Positions 25,611 through 38,190 of a stretch of 64,000 nucleotides of DNA are shown piece by piece. The notes beneath the pieces were generated by a model. The model was given only the letters and a program-made list of their open reading frames with translations, ran no database searches and had not been told where the DNA came from. Each line of letters opens with the position of its first letter. Within the stretch, counting starts at the first letter, position 1. Source of the stretch: Bugulina stolonifera (Eukaryota > Bryozoa > Gymnolaemata > Cheilostomatida > Bugulidae); assembly GCA_935421135.1 (NCBI GenBank), contig OW285189.1, positions 11,677,072 to 11,741,071 on the forward strand. The letters are read 5' to 3'. Position numbers and translations under genes: made by a program.

Positions 25611-26964
25611 GGCCTCATTACACAGAGTACACAGTACCAATGTAGACTATTCCTCATATTTTAAACTACTCAGGGTGCTTTGTGTCCTTCAATTTTGTAT
25701 TACTGCTGCATTGATTGTAAGAATGAATAGATCTATACTATTTAAAACATGACAACTCCCCTTATCTTTCTTTCACTGTAATAACAATACAAGTCATGTA
25801 GTCAAAGAGAAAACAACTTCTTTATTTATTACAAAATGCTGAACTACAACAATTTACAGTATATTTTATCAAAAGTAAATCAACTCAAACAACAAAAACA
25901 TGTAACTTCAACAGTATGAAAACTATAGTAATTCAACAAAACAACTATGACATTGACATCAACATTAGAGAAGGGAAGGAGTTGAAGCTTATCAACATAA
26001 CTATAAGGAACAAAAGTATTACACAATAAAATACATATATTATTTCCCTTGTCACACCCTACATGTAGACTTTAGTATATAGCACCAGTAATGTTATTTG
26101 AACATCAGCTATAAGGAAAAGGTCAAAGGTTGTAGCCTATGAAAAATACGTACCTGTGTAAGGGAGTTTCACCAGTTTATATAATATATATACTCACTGG
26201 CTTTTCTCTAATACTATTATAATTTTATTAATTTAAGGAATTTATCTGTGGGAGCTGTCAGAGTCTTCAATCAAATTCATGAAAACACCAGGCCCTGACT
26301 GGGGTTTGAACCAATGGTGCAAAACTGCCCAGAAAAGTGAACAAAAGACATTGCCACAACACCAGTACAGCAATATGTTAGAAAAAGACAGCTTCACCAG
26401 CGAGCAGTAGATATGAAAATTATAAATTAGGGTAATATTTTTGCAAAATTAAACTCCACACCAGCTTCCTTTGGATCACTAAACACTGTATTATAAGTAT
26501 TCTCACTACTTGTGACAACATTTTCTAAAAATACTAAATGTTTTATAAATTGGTAGCACCAGTAAAAACTGGCCTCAAAGTTAAGTTCATGGCCGAATAT
26601 AACCTTACCGAGAAATGTCAAATCATACTGACAGTAAATTCAACGTAAACTAAAAATATAGTTTTGCCTAAAAAAGACTATTCAGCTACCTAAAATACTC
26701 GACAAACTATCATGCATGTAGGTTAACAGGCAGCATGCAAGTACACTAATAGGCGGCATGAAACTTCATTACCTGTGGTCTTTTTTGAACTTCTGAAAGC
26801 AATGAATCACCTCAATACAACAAAAATAGAGAATACAAACAAGTTGATTACTAGTTGAACCAAGCTCAATCCAAATACATAGTTTCTACTAGTACCATCT
26901 AGACTAAACAATAACAGGATTCTTCTTAGCTCTCTGTGAATTTGTCATAACCTCACTCTTTGCC
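25611..26964. other. AT-rich intergenic stretch
   Basis: No gene, splice-supported exon or clear repeat seen between the hairpin at 25.5 kb and the inverted-repeat element starting at 26965. Confidence 0.4.
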
Positions 26965-29900
26965 GGGTATAACTAAAACACTGTCTACACCGTCTACGCC
27001 GTCTTCAGAAAAACGCCGTCTGCTTCCGGTTTAAAGAAATAACATTTTTGTGGCGAAAAATCTTTGGAGTTGTCTTTTCTTTTGACTCAAATTGTAAAAG
27101 AAGACAACTTCTATCCGCTTCTATAACAATTTGCAATGAAAGTCTTGCTATAAATTCTTGTGATGCCTTGGCAATAAAAATGTCAGTTTAGCTGCTGTTT
27201 TGCTGCTTCATAATGTTATGCATGTATGTGCAATGCTGTGATTACTTTTACTTGGCTTTACACAGGTTATAGCTATCTTTAAACCAATTAATGATCACAA
27301 CCATGTGAAGTTTTCTTCTGTTCTTGCTAGAAACAAGTTTGAGAAGGCAACTTCACACTAGGAAGTAGATTATTATTAACCTGACTGGTAAGATTGTCTC
27401 TATAGTATTTAGTTAGTGTTTAATTATCATTTTAAATTGTAGAACTTGCTTTGCAAAGCAAGCTGAGTCTGTTTGAAGAAGAGGTGATGGCAGTAATGTC
27501 AGTTTATCATACCAATAGTGCTGACAATTATTATTGAAGAGGTCTTGTACATTTTACCTAGCTTTTTACATGTCATAGCTTTCTCTGATTTGTGATTATG
27601 ACGTCAAGTCTGCTTTTGTTCTTGGTAACTAGATGGGAAGGAAATTTTATTGCATAAAGTGGCCTAGGGAGAATTATACTAAAATTGAATAATTTACTTT
27701 TTCTTTGCAGCAGTCAATTATAATTGCATTACATTTGACACAGCCATGCTGCATGTACACTGCCATTATTTTATAGCACACAATCTTGCAAACAAATTGC
27801 AAAAAATGTTAAATTGTCCACTCTTGTGCACGCATAGCAGGAGAGTATAACTTCTGACCAGACTTGATGGGCTGAATAAACAGGATAGTACTAATTAAAT
27901 AACACAATAGACAGTATAGAGAGATGATAGTGAGACAGTGAAAATTAACCTACAGCAGTGTGTCGAGTGTAGATAGATGTATGCTACCCAGTAACTCATA
28001 TTGTAATGGTTTCTGGTATTTCGTGCGGTCGTCCCTGGACGACTACCGACCCAAAACTGAAGTGCCTATGAGTGGTGCTAGGCCTTCTCATTACATGAAA
28101 GATCGAGCGGTCTCAGTAGCCCAATAACTACCAGAGACGACTCATCTGGTTCCGAGTCTGACCTTCAGACTATACGTTGAAAGAGAGTGATCCGACCTAG
28201 TAGGCGGTTCGCTAAGCGAATGACCTGACAAAAGGAAGTGAAAGTCTCTGTATCAAGTATGGATGTGTCTTTATTGAAAGCCAAGTGAAGACTGAGACAA
28301 TGAACAGTGAAACAATGCCCTTTATATAGTATAAGGACTTCCGCCCGACGTAGTGTCGGGAAAATACGACATAGGGTCGTCCGGAAGTTGCGCAACAAGA
28401 TGGCCGCCAGAAGCCCGACGGCCGACCCAAAATGGGTCGGGTTATACAAAAGTTGCTTATAATGGTCCAATTCATGTACAAAATGAATATCAAGTAATTC
28501 TGAGAGGTCGGGCCTCTGTACATGGGTATAAAAGGCACTAAAAGACTTAGTAATTATCATACATGAATGTACATCAGTATGCGGTTAAGTAGAATGAGTA
28601 TAAACACATAGATACACGTATATAGACAGTAAATGAATGGTTTAGACATGCAATGCAGTTGAGTATAAGCATACGAACAGCTAGTTATGAGAGTACGAGT
28701 GTTAGTTGAGTAGTGCTGTGACAACTACTAGGCACTTAAGGTGCTGTATGGTTTATTCCGATAGCTGGAGTCGTATACAAATGTCCTGTACCATCACAAT
28801 ATTAATGTGTACTACAGAACAAAGATATATGCATAGGGCGCTACATCCTAGATAAAAAAGACGGAATCTACGACACACAGCTTACTCGTACGTTGGAGAT
28901 CAACGTACTGACAGCAGTAGACCTACAGACAGCGTAATATCACTGCAGACTACGTACAGCTGGTGAGTACATGTACTTTGACTGCAATAAAATGCTATAA
29001 CTGACACTACCAAAATCCCCAAATTTAGTTATATACACTAACAATAATATGTGATGCAATCATTGCAGTGTTTCTCATAAACCAATGTTTCACAACGTTT
29101 GATGTCTTGTTGTACATAATACAAAATACATGTTGTACATTATAGATGTTAAGATTTCTTTGCATGGTATGCATTGTTATAGGGTGTAGGTTATCTAATT
29201 AGCAGAGCCAGTAGGGTCCTATCTACGTTATATCTTCTCCAAGGTTCAGATCGGTGGAATAGATGGGAATTGAGGTGTTTCTCTGGAGCCCAAGAAGCTG
29301 TTTGGTTTGCCAAATATTCTGCCATTTGTTACAGCTGGGAAAACCCTTGAGTAATGTGTTAGGTGGATGCAATTCCCACGGGGTTGTATCAAACTCCTGG
29401 TAGTCACTAACACTAATGTCGCCATAGTAAACAGGAATTGTCGATTGTAAAGTAATTGTCAAAAATTATTATGGTAGCATGTTTTATATATTCTGTAATG
29501 TACATTCATGTCGATGTATCTTTGTTACAAATTTAATGTTTGCATCAACTATACTTGGTTCAGCTCTAACCTTGAGTAACAAACTAGATAGTAGCTGGTA
29601 ACTGGTAACAAACTGCCGGATATAGGAAAATGGGGACATTCTGTGTTGATGCTAACATGGAGTTTGGGCTCCGTAGGAGTTGCACCTACTCAGCACAGGT
29701 TTGTCTAAATTAAGCGAAGCTTTGCCTCCTTTGTACTTTCGGAAGGAATAATTATGCTGTATACTTATGGTATAGTGGTAATGCTGCAAAAGTACATATT
29801 GTAGCAATATTATGTTGTTCTGCAACAAATGCCTGTGCACATGTCTCTAGGTATGTACAAAATACTATGACCACAGTCCACAGCTGTAGGCAGCGCAAAG

Positions 29901-30524
29901 TATAACTCAAGGTTTAGCCTTACGCCTTTACCTACCTGTAGATTTCTAACTTGAGCACCAATTTATTTTATAAGTTGTAACCAATCTCATGCAAGCCTGT
30001 TAGGCTTCACACCTTCTTGGAACAGACTTGCTTTGTACAACAAATCCTGCAATCTGAAATGATAATTAGCACAAAATTAATATTATAGACAATCTTACCA
30101 GTCAGGTTATAAATAATAATATACTTCCTAGTGTGAAGTTTGCCTTCTCTAACTTGTTTCTAGCAAGAAGAGAAGAAAACTTCACATGATTGTGACCATT
30201 AATCAGTTCAAAAAGAGTTATAGCCTGTGTAAAGCCTTAAAATTAATCCTTACAGCATTATACATAATCATGCAATTATAAAACATTGCAATATACTAGC
30301 AGTAAAACAGCAGATAAACTGGCATTTTAATCGCCATCACAATTTATCGCATGACTTATTGTTAGAGAAAGCAAGTTGAAGTTGTCTTCTTTTAAAATTT
30401 GAGTTGAAGAAAGGACAACTCCAAATATTTCCAGCCACAAAAATATTATTTCTTTAAACCGGAAGCAGACGGCGTTTTTCTGGAGACGGCGTAGACGGTG
30501 TAGACGGTGTTTTAGTTACACCCC
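26965..30524. mobile_element. About 3.6-kb element bounded by long inverted repeats
   Basis: The left arm (26965 to about 27490) begins GGGTATAACTAAAACACTG; the right arm (about 30000-30524) is its reverse complement and ends GTTACACCCC. Both ends carry tandem GTCTAC/GCCGTC hexamers and then CTTCCGGTTTAAAGAAATAA. The arms are about 450-520 bp with moderate divergence. Long inverted termini suggest a non-autonomous DNA or foldback transposon. No target duplication and no transposase frame was seen. The interior holds a probable solo LTR (27955-28845) and otherwise unassigned sequence. Confidence 0.6.
27955..28845 (-). mobile_element. Probable solo LTR of a retrotransposon
   Basis: Read on the - strand it begins TGTAGCGCCC at 28845. 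TATATAAAGGGC falls at about 28326-28317, and the polyadenylation signal AATAAA about 50 bp later at 28275-28270. That leaves about 520 bp of U3, a short R and about 300 bp of U5, a normal LTR layout. Possible 5-bp target duplication: TCCTA on the right, ACCTA on the left. It is much more GC-rich than its surroundings. No gag or pol lies beside it, hence solo. The left boundary is uncertain because the expected CA end is not clear. Confidence 0.5.
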
Positions 30525-30535
30525 ATCGATCATGT

Positions 30536-31544
30536 CCATTTCATTGTCTTGTTGGAATATCTCTCTCCAATGGAGAGCACCGAGCACTTATTTGCAATAA
30601 AAGATAGCTACCAGGCATGAGACCAGTTTTCATGTGCCATAAATAAAAATAAATAAATAAATAATTATAATTAATAGAGTAAAATAATATTATTTACTTA
30701 TTCAAATTTAGTTTGAGTGTAACCAAGTTACGTGCAAATAGGATGAATATAAATTCAAAACCTACGTGCAGTGCAAAAGTGTTAGCAACGATGTTAGTGC
30801 AGGCTTATGCTCGGGCTATTAGCCGCATCGAAAATATTCTAATAATAAAGCAAGGGGCAACAACTTCTACCGATCTTTTTTTAGTTGGAATTGTATTCTC
30901 CTCATATTGGTTATAATACATGTGTAGACAACTCTACCATTTTATTGCAATCACAAATAATTATTATTATAGTAGTATTTATGATCCTTAGATGCTGAAT
31001 CAGGCTTGCCAAGTTTCACTCGTGATTTCAGTATTTGGGTAAGGAGAATGTCCAGATTTGATGCAGTGGAGTATAACATACATTGGAGCTGACAATCAGA
31101 GAATCTCCTGAAAAATCAGCAAGTTGGTTGGATGTCTTTATTTTTTAATTAGAGGATGCACACCACCAAGATATTAGCCACTTTTGCCAGGCATCAATAT
31201 GTGAATTATTGTATACATATACTATGTACAATGTAGGTATAATATATTGCTTAGAGCTCTTAGGCTTATTTACATGATTTTTGCACATGCTGTACATAAC
31301 CTGGGAGCATATCTTGACATTTAAATTTATGTGGAGAGCCTGAAGGTACACATAAACTGAGCACTTTGAATTCTGGATAGAGAATTAGGGCTCTCTCACA
31401 CTCAACTCTATAGATTGCTATCTCTTTCTTTTAACACTCCGGGATAGTTATAACAGGCTACTAAAATACATATTATAGTTTCATAACTGGTAGTCGGTAA
31501 CACATGTACACTGTATATTATGTCTATGCAGTAAATATTACCAC
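30536..31544. repeat. 1-kb direct duplication, copy B
   Basis: Same block order and orientation as 23004-24057 (TCTCTCTCCAATGGAGAGCACC, GGCATGAGACCAGTTTTCATG, ... AACTGGTAGTCGGTAACACATG). It begins within a few bases of the outer end of the inverted-repeat element at 30524, so the two may have moved or been inserted next to each other. Confidence 0.75.
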
Positions 31545-32959
31545 ACTCTACCTCTTAGTTTCATCTCAAAATGGCATCACTGGATACATACAGATGTACT
31601 GCTCAATCAAAGATACTTTCAAATATACAATCAAAGATTTTAACGCACCAAAGGGTTACATGTACCTGTCTTATCTTAACATTATTACACATGAATCCAC
31701 TATAATCAATATTATTCCAAGTTTCTTTCCTTTCAACTTGTATTAATATCCATGTATCTTGTAAATACACGTATGTTTATAAGTTTCAGCTGTAATGCCA
31801 TTGTTTTGCTACTTTCACCAATACACTAATTTAGATATGAAATTGAATTTTTACAGCGCATACAGCGGGAAGTATATAGTACATGTACAGTAGGTCTGCG
31901 TGTACATCGTATATGGCAGAAACAAAATGAAAGTACAATCGATTTGAGTAACTGGTCCTTATAAAAATATTATTGATTCGTGATAGCTATAAGTTGTTTA
32001 TGGTATCACTCTAGTGGTGTGAAGAGCCACTTTGTAAACAGTCCATTGCAGCTGGATATTTTATTATTAATCTAACATTTGGGGGGCAAGTAATCTAAGA
32101 AATAAAATTGTTGAAAATTTACAATCTACACTATTCAAAATAATATTTTTAACATGAAGTCAGCCAGTAATTTCTGGTCAAGTCTTCCAGATAATATATT
32201 ATTTGAAGAGCTTTTAACCCAACCCACAATTCTATTATAATTGTACCTATTGTGATGTTACCCTGTTTTGTATTATCTGCAATCAATCAAAGCGTTATTG
32301 AAACTTACATGTAGATATCACAAGATAATAATTATGGTGTTGCTTAGTTTGGTGACAATCTTGAATTTGTAAATATTTAGTAACCTAACACAAAATGCAT
32401 TTCATACCTTCAATTTCCTAATAAATGAAAGTCAGTATAATATATAATGATTTATACATTTTGGTTTACGGAAATTTGATCAAAAATCTGACAGAATAAG
32501 TACATATTCCATGTATATATTCCATGTATATATTATCATATATATATTCTTACACTAACATGGAGATTAATGTAGAGCGTAAAATCAAGTAATTGTTAAT
32601 CAGTATTGCATTGTTGTTCGAAGTACATTATTAGTTACTTAGATGCGGAGAGAAGATACTCAATATTATTGAAAAACTTCAAGTGAACACTTTATCCTAC
32701 TGCAGTGCGTTCAGTCTCTATAGCATAAACAGCTGGCATGTAGTATATATCATATGGACAGCTCAATGAGCATATATTTTACTACTCAGCGTGTTAAGAG
32801 CTCAAGGATCTGCTGGAGAAAGGAGACATAATAATATTGTTTCACTAGCGATAGTACAGTTACACGGAATCGTCAGAATTAGTTGATAATTGAGGACCAA
32901 GACTTTTAAGCTGCAGCTCATACTTCCATTGGCATGTTCGACTAGGCAATATTTACAGA
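31545..32959. other. Upstream flank of the GPCR gene
   Basis: AT-rich, with no convincing exon. The 5' UTR and promoter of the GPCR gene presumably lie in the right part but no clear TATA box or start signal can be assigned. Confidence 0.4.
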
Positions 32960-34878
32960 ATGAATATCACTAGCTTCGGAGAAACGACAAATGATAGTGT
33001 CTTGGCACTATCAAATGGGACCACTGTACCAACTTCAAGACACAATGGTAAACAGATCCAATTAGCGCTAGCCATAATTCAAAGCCTGATCTTAACAATC
33101 GGAATAACAGGAAATACTGCGTCTATAGTATGTTTATATTTGTCACACAGGAGAAGACGACGTCTGACAAGGATGTCTCTGTTTATTTTTCACCTGTGTA
33201 TAGCTGACCTTTCTGTATCTTTATTTAACGTAGCCCCAAATCTCTGTATGGTTATTAGCTATCCTAAAGCGTGTCCATTCCAATCGAATGATGTCAGTTG
33301 TAAGATGGTGAATTTTCTTTCTCTGACTTCCATTTATGGATCAACGTACGTGTTAGTAATGACATCATTGGATAGGTACTTGGCAATATGTCACCCACTG
33401 TTAGCCCAAAGATTAACTAATAAACACGTCCACATTATGTGTGTCATAGCCTGGGTTCTTTCAATGGCCTTCAGTATACCACAATTAATAATTTTCTCTT
33501 TCAACAAACTTAACCTAGTCTGCGCCACCAGATGGAATGTTTTGGAGGAAGTGAATACCAGGCATGAGAACATGTACGTGGCCTGGTTTGCCTCTGCTGT
33601 ATGGATAATACCCTGTATTGTCATCAGTGTGTGCTATGTCAGCATTACGTGTGCTATATGTAACCGTCCCGTCTCCATTCATACCAAAGCTGCTAAAAGA
33701 ACGCCATCTACATCACAACGAAGTCGCATTTTAATGAAGCCGATATTGTTGACATTTGCCGTTATTATTGGATACATAGTATGCTGGTCACCGTGGATGT
33801 TGACCATGTTAATACAGCAGTTCAGCCTGAAACATGCAGCTAAAATGTGTAAGTCATATTTTATAATATCTATTTTATTACACAAAAAATCTTTAGCAAC
33901 TCATTTCCCTTGTCGTTGCCATTTATGACTCGTGAGTTCAAATTTGCATACACTTGGATACTACAAGCTGTGCTTTGAGTAAAACATTGAGATATTTTTT
34001 CCTCTATTGATGGATGAAACCTACGGTTAGCCTAAGCATCTTCTAAGTTTTACCAAGTGCATGTGTAGATTTACATTCAGTGACAATTGACTGCACGGTT
34101 TCGGTTTGCGATCATCACGTTTTCAGTTCCGAGTCACCTAATCAAAGGATATGCATACAACTACATACCATAAATGATCAATGATTCAATTCAGGACAGC
34201 TTTGAATATTATGGCAAAAGCTGCTGTACTTTTTTAAATTTATTTAGCAAAATATTCAAATATTTGCAACATGCATTATTATTATTAGACTATAGACTAT
34301 ATAATTGTTATTATGATAGGCTCTACAACTTGTGAATTTTACAAATTGTTCTTCGTAAATGATTTTTGACAAACTGAAAACCCAAATGCCAAGTCAGCTG
34401 TGAAAAAAAATCAGTTATGAACCACCATTTGTGACACGGCTATTTACCATGGTTATATAGGAGATACATGTGTAGTAACGAACCGGGCAACTACTACAGT
34501 AACTACATGTATGTAGATACAATACTCGTATACTCTATTGGAAACTAAATAATCGTTACACCAAATGTTCAGTTGATAAAATATTGTTATTGATTACACT
34601 GCATGTATGTTGCAGCTCAAGGAGAAATCATTGTCATGGAACTGATGACATATTTAATCGGATTCAACAGTTGTTTGAATCCGTTTATTTATTTGTGCTT
34701 CAACTGTCAAAGTTTCTGTGCAAGATCCAAACCAAAGTCTGCTAGTACTGTAGTGACGTCCACATTTGAAAATACGGGTCGCAGAAGAAACACGCTGAGT
34801 GATTGTAACCACGATCACGGGGACAGCATAGAAGGAGAGGAAATGAACGTCCTTGATCCTAATGCAGAAGACAATTGA
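32960..34878 (+). CDS. Class A GPCR, vasopressin/oxytocin/GnRH-receptor-like, 383 aa
   Basis: Seven-pass plasma-membrane peptide receptor that would signal through G proteins. Exons 32960-33848 and 34616-34878 (1152 nt; the phase-1 junction codon becomes TCT). Class A landmarks: N-glycosylation sites N2, N11 and N19; G51-N52 in TM1; D83 in IADL of TM2; C114 and C188 for the extracellular disulfide; DRY at 138-140; W165 in TM4; CWSP at 275-278 in TM6; NPFIY at 318-322 in TM7. The stretch RLTRMSLFIFHLCIADLSV, the S-L-D-R-Y-L-A-I-C-H-P-L block and FSIPQLIIFS resemble vasopressin/oxytocin and GnRH-type receptors more than amine or opsin receptors; this is by eye. The intron splits TM6 from TM7. 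The start ATG has A at -3. Retaining the intron would give a truncated receptor without TM7 (stop at 33926-33928). Confidence 0.88.
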
Positions 34879-36510
34879 GCACATGTAGGCATACCAAATA
34901 TGTTGCATCCACAAACTCTGGCATTACAGAGAACTAATTTGAGAGAAAATATGACTGTGTGCAACAGTAGTAATGTATTAAGTTGACCCCAGTCCTTTGC
35001 TCAATCTTTAACATATACAGCGGCTATCATGTCAGCTATTATATACACTTGTATCTACTGTTATATTGTGCTGTACCATGTAGTTATTTGTATATAATGT
35101 AGTACATGCTATCGTTATAAGAAAGTATAAGGTTTGTTGAATAGCAAGTTTAAATAGTTTTGTCATATTTTGTGCTGCAATGAGTTACGTATTCACGAAA
35201 TAAATACATGCATAAGGCTTGAAAATTTTGTTTGAAACAACAACTAGTCAAAGTCATGTGAAATTACATGCACATTAAGATAATGCTGTTTTACTTTTTT
35301 CTGTACATTGTACTAAATAAATTTAGCCAACATATGGGACGTTTGGGGAAATACGTGCAGCTTAGGATGGTATAATTGCATAATATAGTCTTGCAAATTA
35401 TTTTACTGCTAGTTTTGCATTGCAATATTATTATAGTATGAATTGTATACACTTGGCAAATAATTAATAGGAGAATCTATAAGTGGATGACAGCTGTTCT
35501 ATATTGCTTGGCTCGAGAGTATACTAGACGAAAGAACAGTTTTGAGTGTATCATATATATGTACTGGTATAACATTGAGGTTATGAGTGTATGCGCTAGT
35601 ATAATAATAATCCTACATTAAAATTTAATGGGAGAATATAATGATTATAAAAGCATTTGCCTTTAATAGCTGCTTCATTTATGCCAAAATAAAGCATTAT
35701 TGTTGTACATGTAAATAAATTTCCAATGTAGGCCTACCAGAGTAGCTGCCAATAATTCACTGACATTATAAAGTAGCAGATAAGTATGTATGTTCTTGTT
35801 TAAAAGTAATATTAGTCAATTAATTCCAATAGTAATATTTACCGGCAGTAGCATCAGCCTACCTGTCAATATTATGTATGTACAGGCCTAAAAGCCATGT
35901 AGCATTATATAATTATATTTGGAAGGTATCTACATGTACATGTACATGTACATTCAATCTTATCAAAAATGCCAATAATATTCTATATAAGTAAATACAC
36001 TTTGCAGTTCAATGATGTTCTGTTTGTTGGTTATTCTGATACCTGTTACATAATAATAACTACAGTCAAGCTTGCTACTCCATACATACAGATACATGTA
36101 CAATGTATATATAATAATATGTTGGTTTGGTCATCATGGAGCTATTAAAATCAAATAGAAAATTGAACATGACAGGGCAATGCCAGGAGAAATTTGGCCC
36201 AGCTTTCCAATGATTACCATTGTGATAACTCTATCTTTATTTAATTAATGCACAAAATACACGTAATTGCACATGTAAATGTACATGTACATGTACATTA
36301 TAATAGACTATAATTTTCATTTTTGTTTGGCAATATTGTTACATGTGTATGTTGTACTCTACAGTATACATGTACAAGTATATTATTTCAATTTATTTAG
36401 CATTGTTGTGACATAATATCAACAAAGCACACAGCTGATAGTTCACTTTCAGCTGCTTCTCTGACAATGTAACTCAACCAATAACCAACAGAGTTTTTCT
36501 GACCCAGAAA
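34879..36510. other. 3' flank of the GPCR gene
   Basis: Contains AATAAA polyadenylation-like hexamers near 35200 and 35316 that could serve the GPCR transcript. A (TGTACA)n run lies at about 35934-35952. No further gene recognised. Confidence 0.4.
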
Positions 36511-36854
36511 TTTACTAACACCCCCAAGAAGCGGTGCTTGGAGAAACAGTTGATTTACTAACATCCCCAAGAAGCAGTGCTTGGAGAAACAGTTGATTTA
36601 CTAACACCCCCAAGAAGCGGTGCTTGGAGAAACAGTTGATTTACTAACATCCCCAAGAAGCGGTGCTTGGAGAAACAGTTGATTTACTAACATCCCCAAG
36701 AAGCGGTGCTTGGAGAAACAGTTGATTTACTAACATCCCCAAGAAGCGGTGCTTGGAGAAACAGTTGATTTACTAACATCCCCAAGAAGTGGTGCTTGGA
36801 GAAACAGTTGATTTACTAACATCCCCAAGAAGTGGTGCTTAAAGAAACAGTTGG
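36511..36854. repeat. 43-bp minisatellite, eight copies
   Basis: Unit TTACTAACATCCCCAAGAAG then CGGTGCTTGGAGAAACAGTT then GAT, repeated eight times head to tail with only a few point differences (ACATCC or ACACCC, GCGG, GCAG or GTGG). Each unit contains the small inverted pair AAGC...GCTT. There are no unique spacers, so it is not CRISPR-like. High identity suggests recent expansion. Confidence 0.95.
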
Positions 36855-38008
36855 GGATTGTTACAGTCATGTTATACTGTACATGTATAATACTGCTAGC
36901 AAGCTTACTGAATTAGATGTTTTAGCTATAGCCTACGTTGAACCCCTGAACGGACATAAAATATGCCTGATACCGGCAGCAATGTCACTGTTGGGGGTTG
37001 TAGTAGGGAATGTTATAAATTGATGCCGCCAGCTAATAGTGGATTGAGGGTAGTAAATAAAATAGTGTATTTCATTGGAAATGTTAAAGTAAATAATGAT
37101 AACAATTTAATTAAATGATTTAATGCGGCTGACACTAGGATGAACACTAGGACTTGAATGTATAGGCAAATACCACAGTATATGCGTTATGATGTATTTA
37201 TGTAATTAGTGTAAGCCTATATTCATTGAAGTAGCCTATAGTCCATATAAACTAGAAGAGAAGTAATTATAACACCATTACTGTTAACCAATAGAATTGT
37301 GATTAACATTTTGGTGATATTTTTACTTGAATGTACATAGGTGTGTATACAAGTATATACATGTATATAGATAATATGCACACAAAGAGATGTACATATG
37401 GTATATAATACATACACATACATGTATAAGTTACTACATGCCTATTATATAATTATAATAGCATACTATTTCCTTCTGGTTAAAGTCCCTCAAACATAGG
37501 CTACTACGTAGCTGAGATGTGGATCTACATGTGGAGTAGAATAGCAACTTTGGTGTATATTTTTTATAAAAATATAGATACATGCAATACTAGAACCATG
37601 CTGCTATAAAATATCAACAAGTTATAACAAATAATTGAAAGAACTACAAATTACGATAATAATTAGTAGTTACAATTTCAGTAATGCACCCCATGCCTTC
37701 CTATCCAAATGTGAGGTAGCACATTATAATATTATATAATGTATGTATGAAACCAGGCGTTAGGCAGACTGTTATGTACAGATAATTCATATACATGTAA
37801 TTTTATTTAAGGAGCTATTTTAACTCCAAGCCAGGCCATTCTGAAAATTCCTATGTGAGGAGTTGGTATTTGTTGACAAGCTAACATTTTAGATAGTAGA
37901 AGTATTTTTGAACCAATTTTGTTGTTATCCACTGATTATTTAGGGAGACTTTTGATCAAAGCTAAGCAGATTTCCAAACCTTTAGATATATTCAGGGTAT
38001 TCTGGTAT

Positions 38009-38190
38009 TGTTGTATGGACCATCATTGTGTGGACCATCATTGTATGGACCATTATTGTATGGACCATTATTTTATGGACCATTATTGTATGGACCATTA
38101 TTTTATGGACCATTGTTGTATTGATCATTGTTGAATGGACCATTATTGTATGGACCATTATTGTATGGACCATTATTGTATGAACCAAGC
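38009..38190. repeat. 15-bp minisatellite (ATTATTGTATGGACC)
   Basis: About twelve tandem copies of a 15-bp unit with variants ATCATTGTGTGGACC and ATTATTTTATGGACC. It keeps both strands open (MDHYC repeats on +, MVHTI repeats on -), which is a product of the unit length being a multiple of three rather than coding selection. Confidence 0.9.

Noticed and set aside
28165..28560. 131-aa and 108-aa overlapping frames on the - strand
   Set aside because: Both lie inside the GC-rich U3/R part of the probable LTR, overlap in different frames and match no family.
29223..29462. 79-aa - strand frame with mixed composition
   Set aside because: No splice signals, no family resemblance, and it lies within the inverted-repeat element.
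36511..36854. Regularly spaced repeats resembling CRISPR
   Set aside because: Units are contiguous with no unique spacers, and the genome is eukaryotic.
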